A stretch of DNA of 20,547 bases from Candidatus Micrarchaeum sp. GTDB taxonomy: Archaea > SpSt-1190 > DYHY01. The notes beneath the pieces are model-generated. The model was not told the DNA's origin. It worked only from the letters and a program-made list of their open reading frames with translations, and did not search any database. Positions within the stretch are counted from its first letter, which is position 1, and the number at the start of each line of letters is the position of its first letter. The translations under genes and the position numbers were made by a program. The stretch covers positions 25,213 to 45,759 of the forward strand of contig DYHY01000006.1 of NCBI GenBank assembly GCA_020723935.1, written 5' to 3'. Shown here one piece after another: positions 20,461 to 20,547 of this stretch.

Positions 20461-20547
20461 GGTTTTGGTGCGGGGGTCGAGGAAGCAGAGAGGCGACCGC
20501 GAGGTCCATGCGCGAGGCGCGAAGAAGCGCCGAGTGCAGGGGTTGAG

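Noticed and set aside
20461-20547. Start of a further gene at the right edge
   Set aside because: The 87 nt after the last stop have no start with a ribosome binding site or TATA at the proper distance, and the open frames through it are shadows.

Overview
The window is a GC-rich, gene-dense archaeal chromosome segment. The archaeal markers are eS1 (S3Ae), the S13e-type uS15, aIF5A with a hypusine loop, Nob1, an archaeal translin, RNase HII, a Dph6-type ATP pyrophosphatase and an F420-dependent-oxidoreductase-like protein. Many genes have an AT-rich TATA element 26-33 nt upstream of the start and little or no leader, while genes inside operons carry Shine-Dalgarno-like sequences. GTG and TTG starts occur. 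The lineage cannot be fixed from the sequence alone; a high-GC DPANN-type or euryarchaeal genome is an inference.

Layout. 1-1070: the tail of an unknown gene and two small membrane proteins on the plus strand. 1138-2472 (minus): rps15-rps3ae operon; the eS1 protein has a long charged tail. 2473-4330: an accessory stretch with a decayed secreted-domain gene broken by a 4-bp duplication, a small CxxC protein gene, the 3' relic and hairpin right end of an IS200/IS605 (TnpB-type) element, a GAGC microsatellite and a possible 48-residue protein. 4330-5824 (minus): Nob1, a one-TM cysteine protein, and a frameshifted signal-peptide/C-terminal-TM gene. 5918-6304: aIF5A. 6380-8621 (minus): a second one-TM cysteine protein paralogous to the first, a small secreted cysteine protein, an HD-domain protein and RNase HII.

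8678-11979 (plus): translin-like protein, SAH hydrolase family enzyme and SAH/MTA deaminase family enzyme, probably one transcript. The last two fit S-adenosylhomocysteine recycling, possibly by the deamination route through S-inosylhomocysteine known in methanogens. 11968-13511 (minus): Dph6-like ATP pyrophosphatase and an E1-like activating enzyme. 13638-16647 (plus): a K+-independent-type membrane pyrophosphatase next to a soluble DHH-family (Mn) pyrophosphatase, two different ways of using PPi. 16648-19303: feoB (minus) and a DtxR-FeoA fusion regulator (plus) diverge from one palindromic TATA box with a DtxR-like operator beside it. 18981-20460: a nucleotidyltransferase-fold protein (minus) and an F420/NADP-oxidoreductase-like protein (plus).

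No complete novel defence or mobile system is visible. The most interesting unexplained material is the pair of one-TM cysteine proteins around aIF5A, the two independently frameshifted surface-type genes, the TnpB right-end relic, and the metal-regulatory dyads at dtxR.
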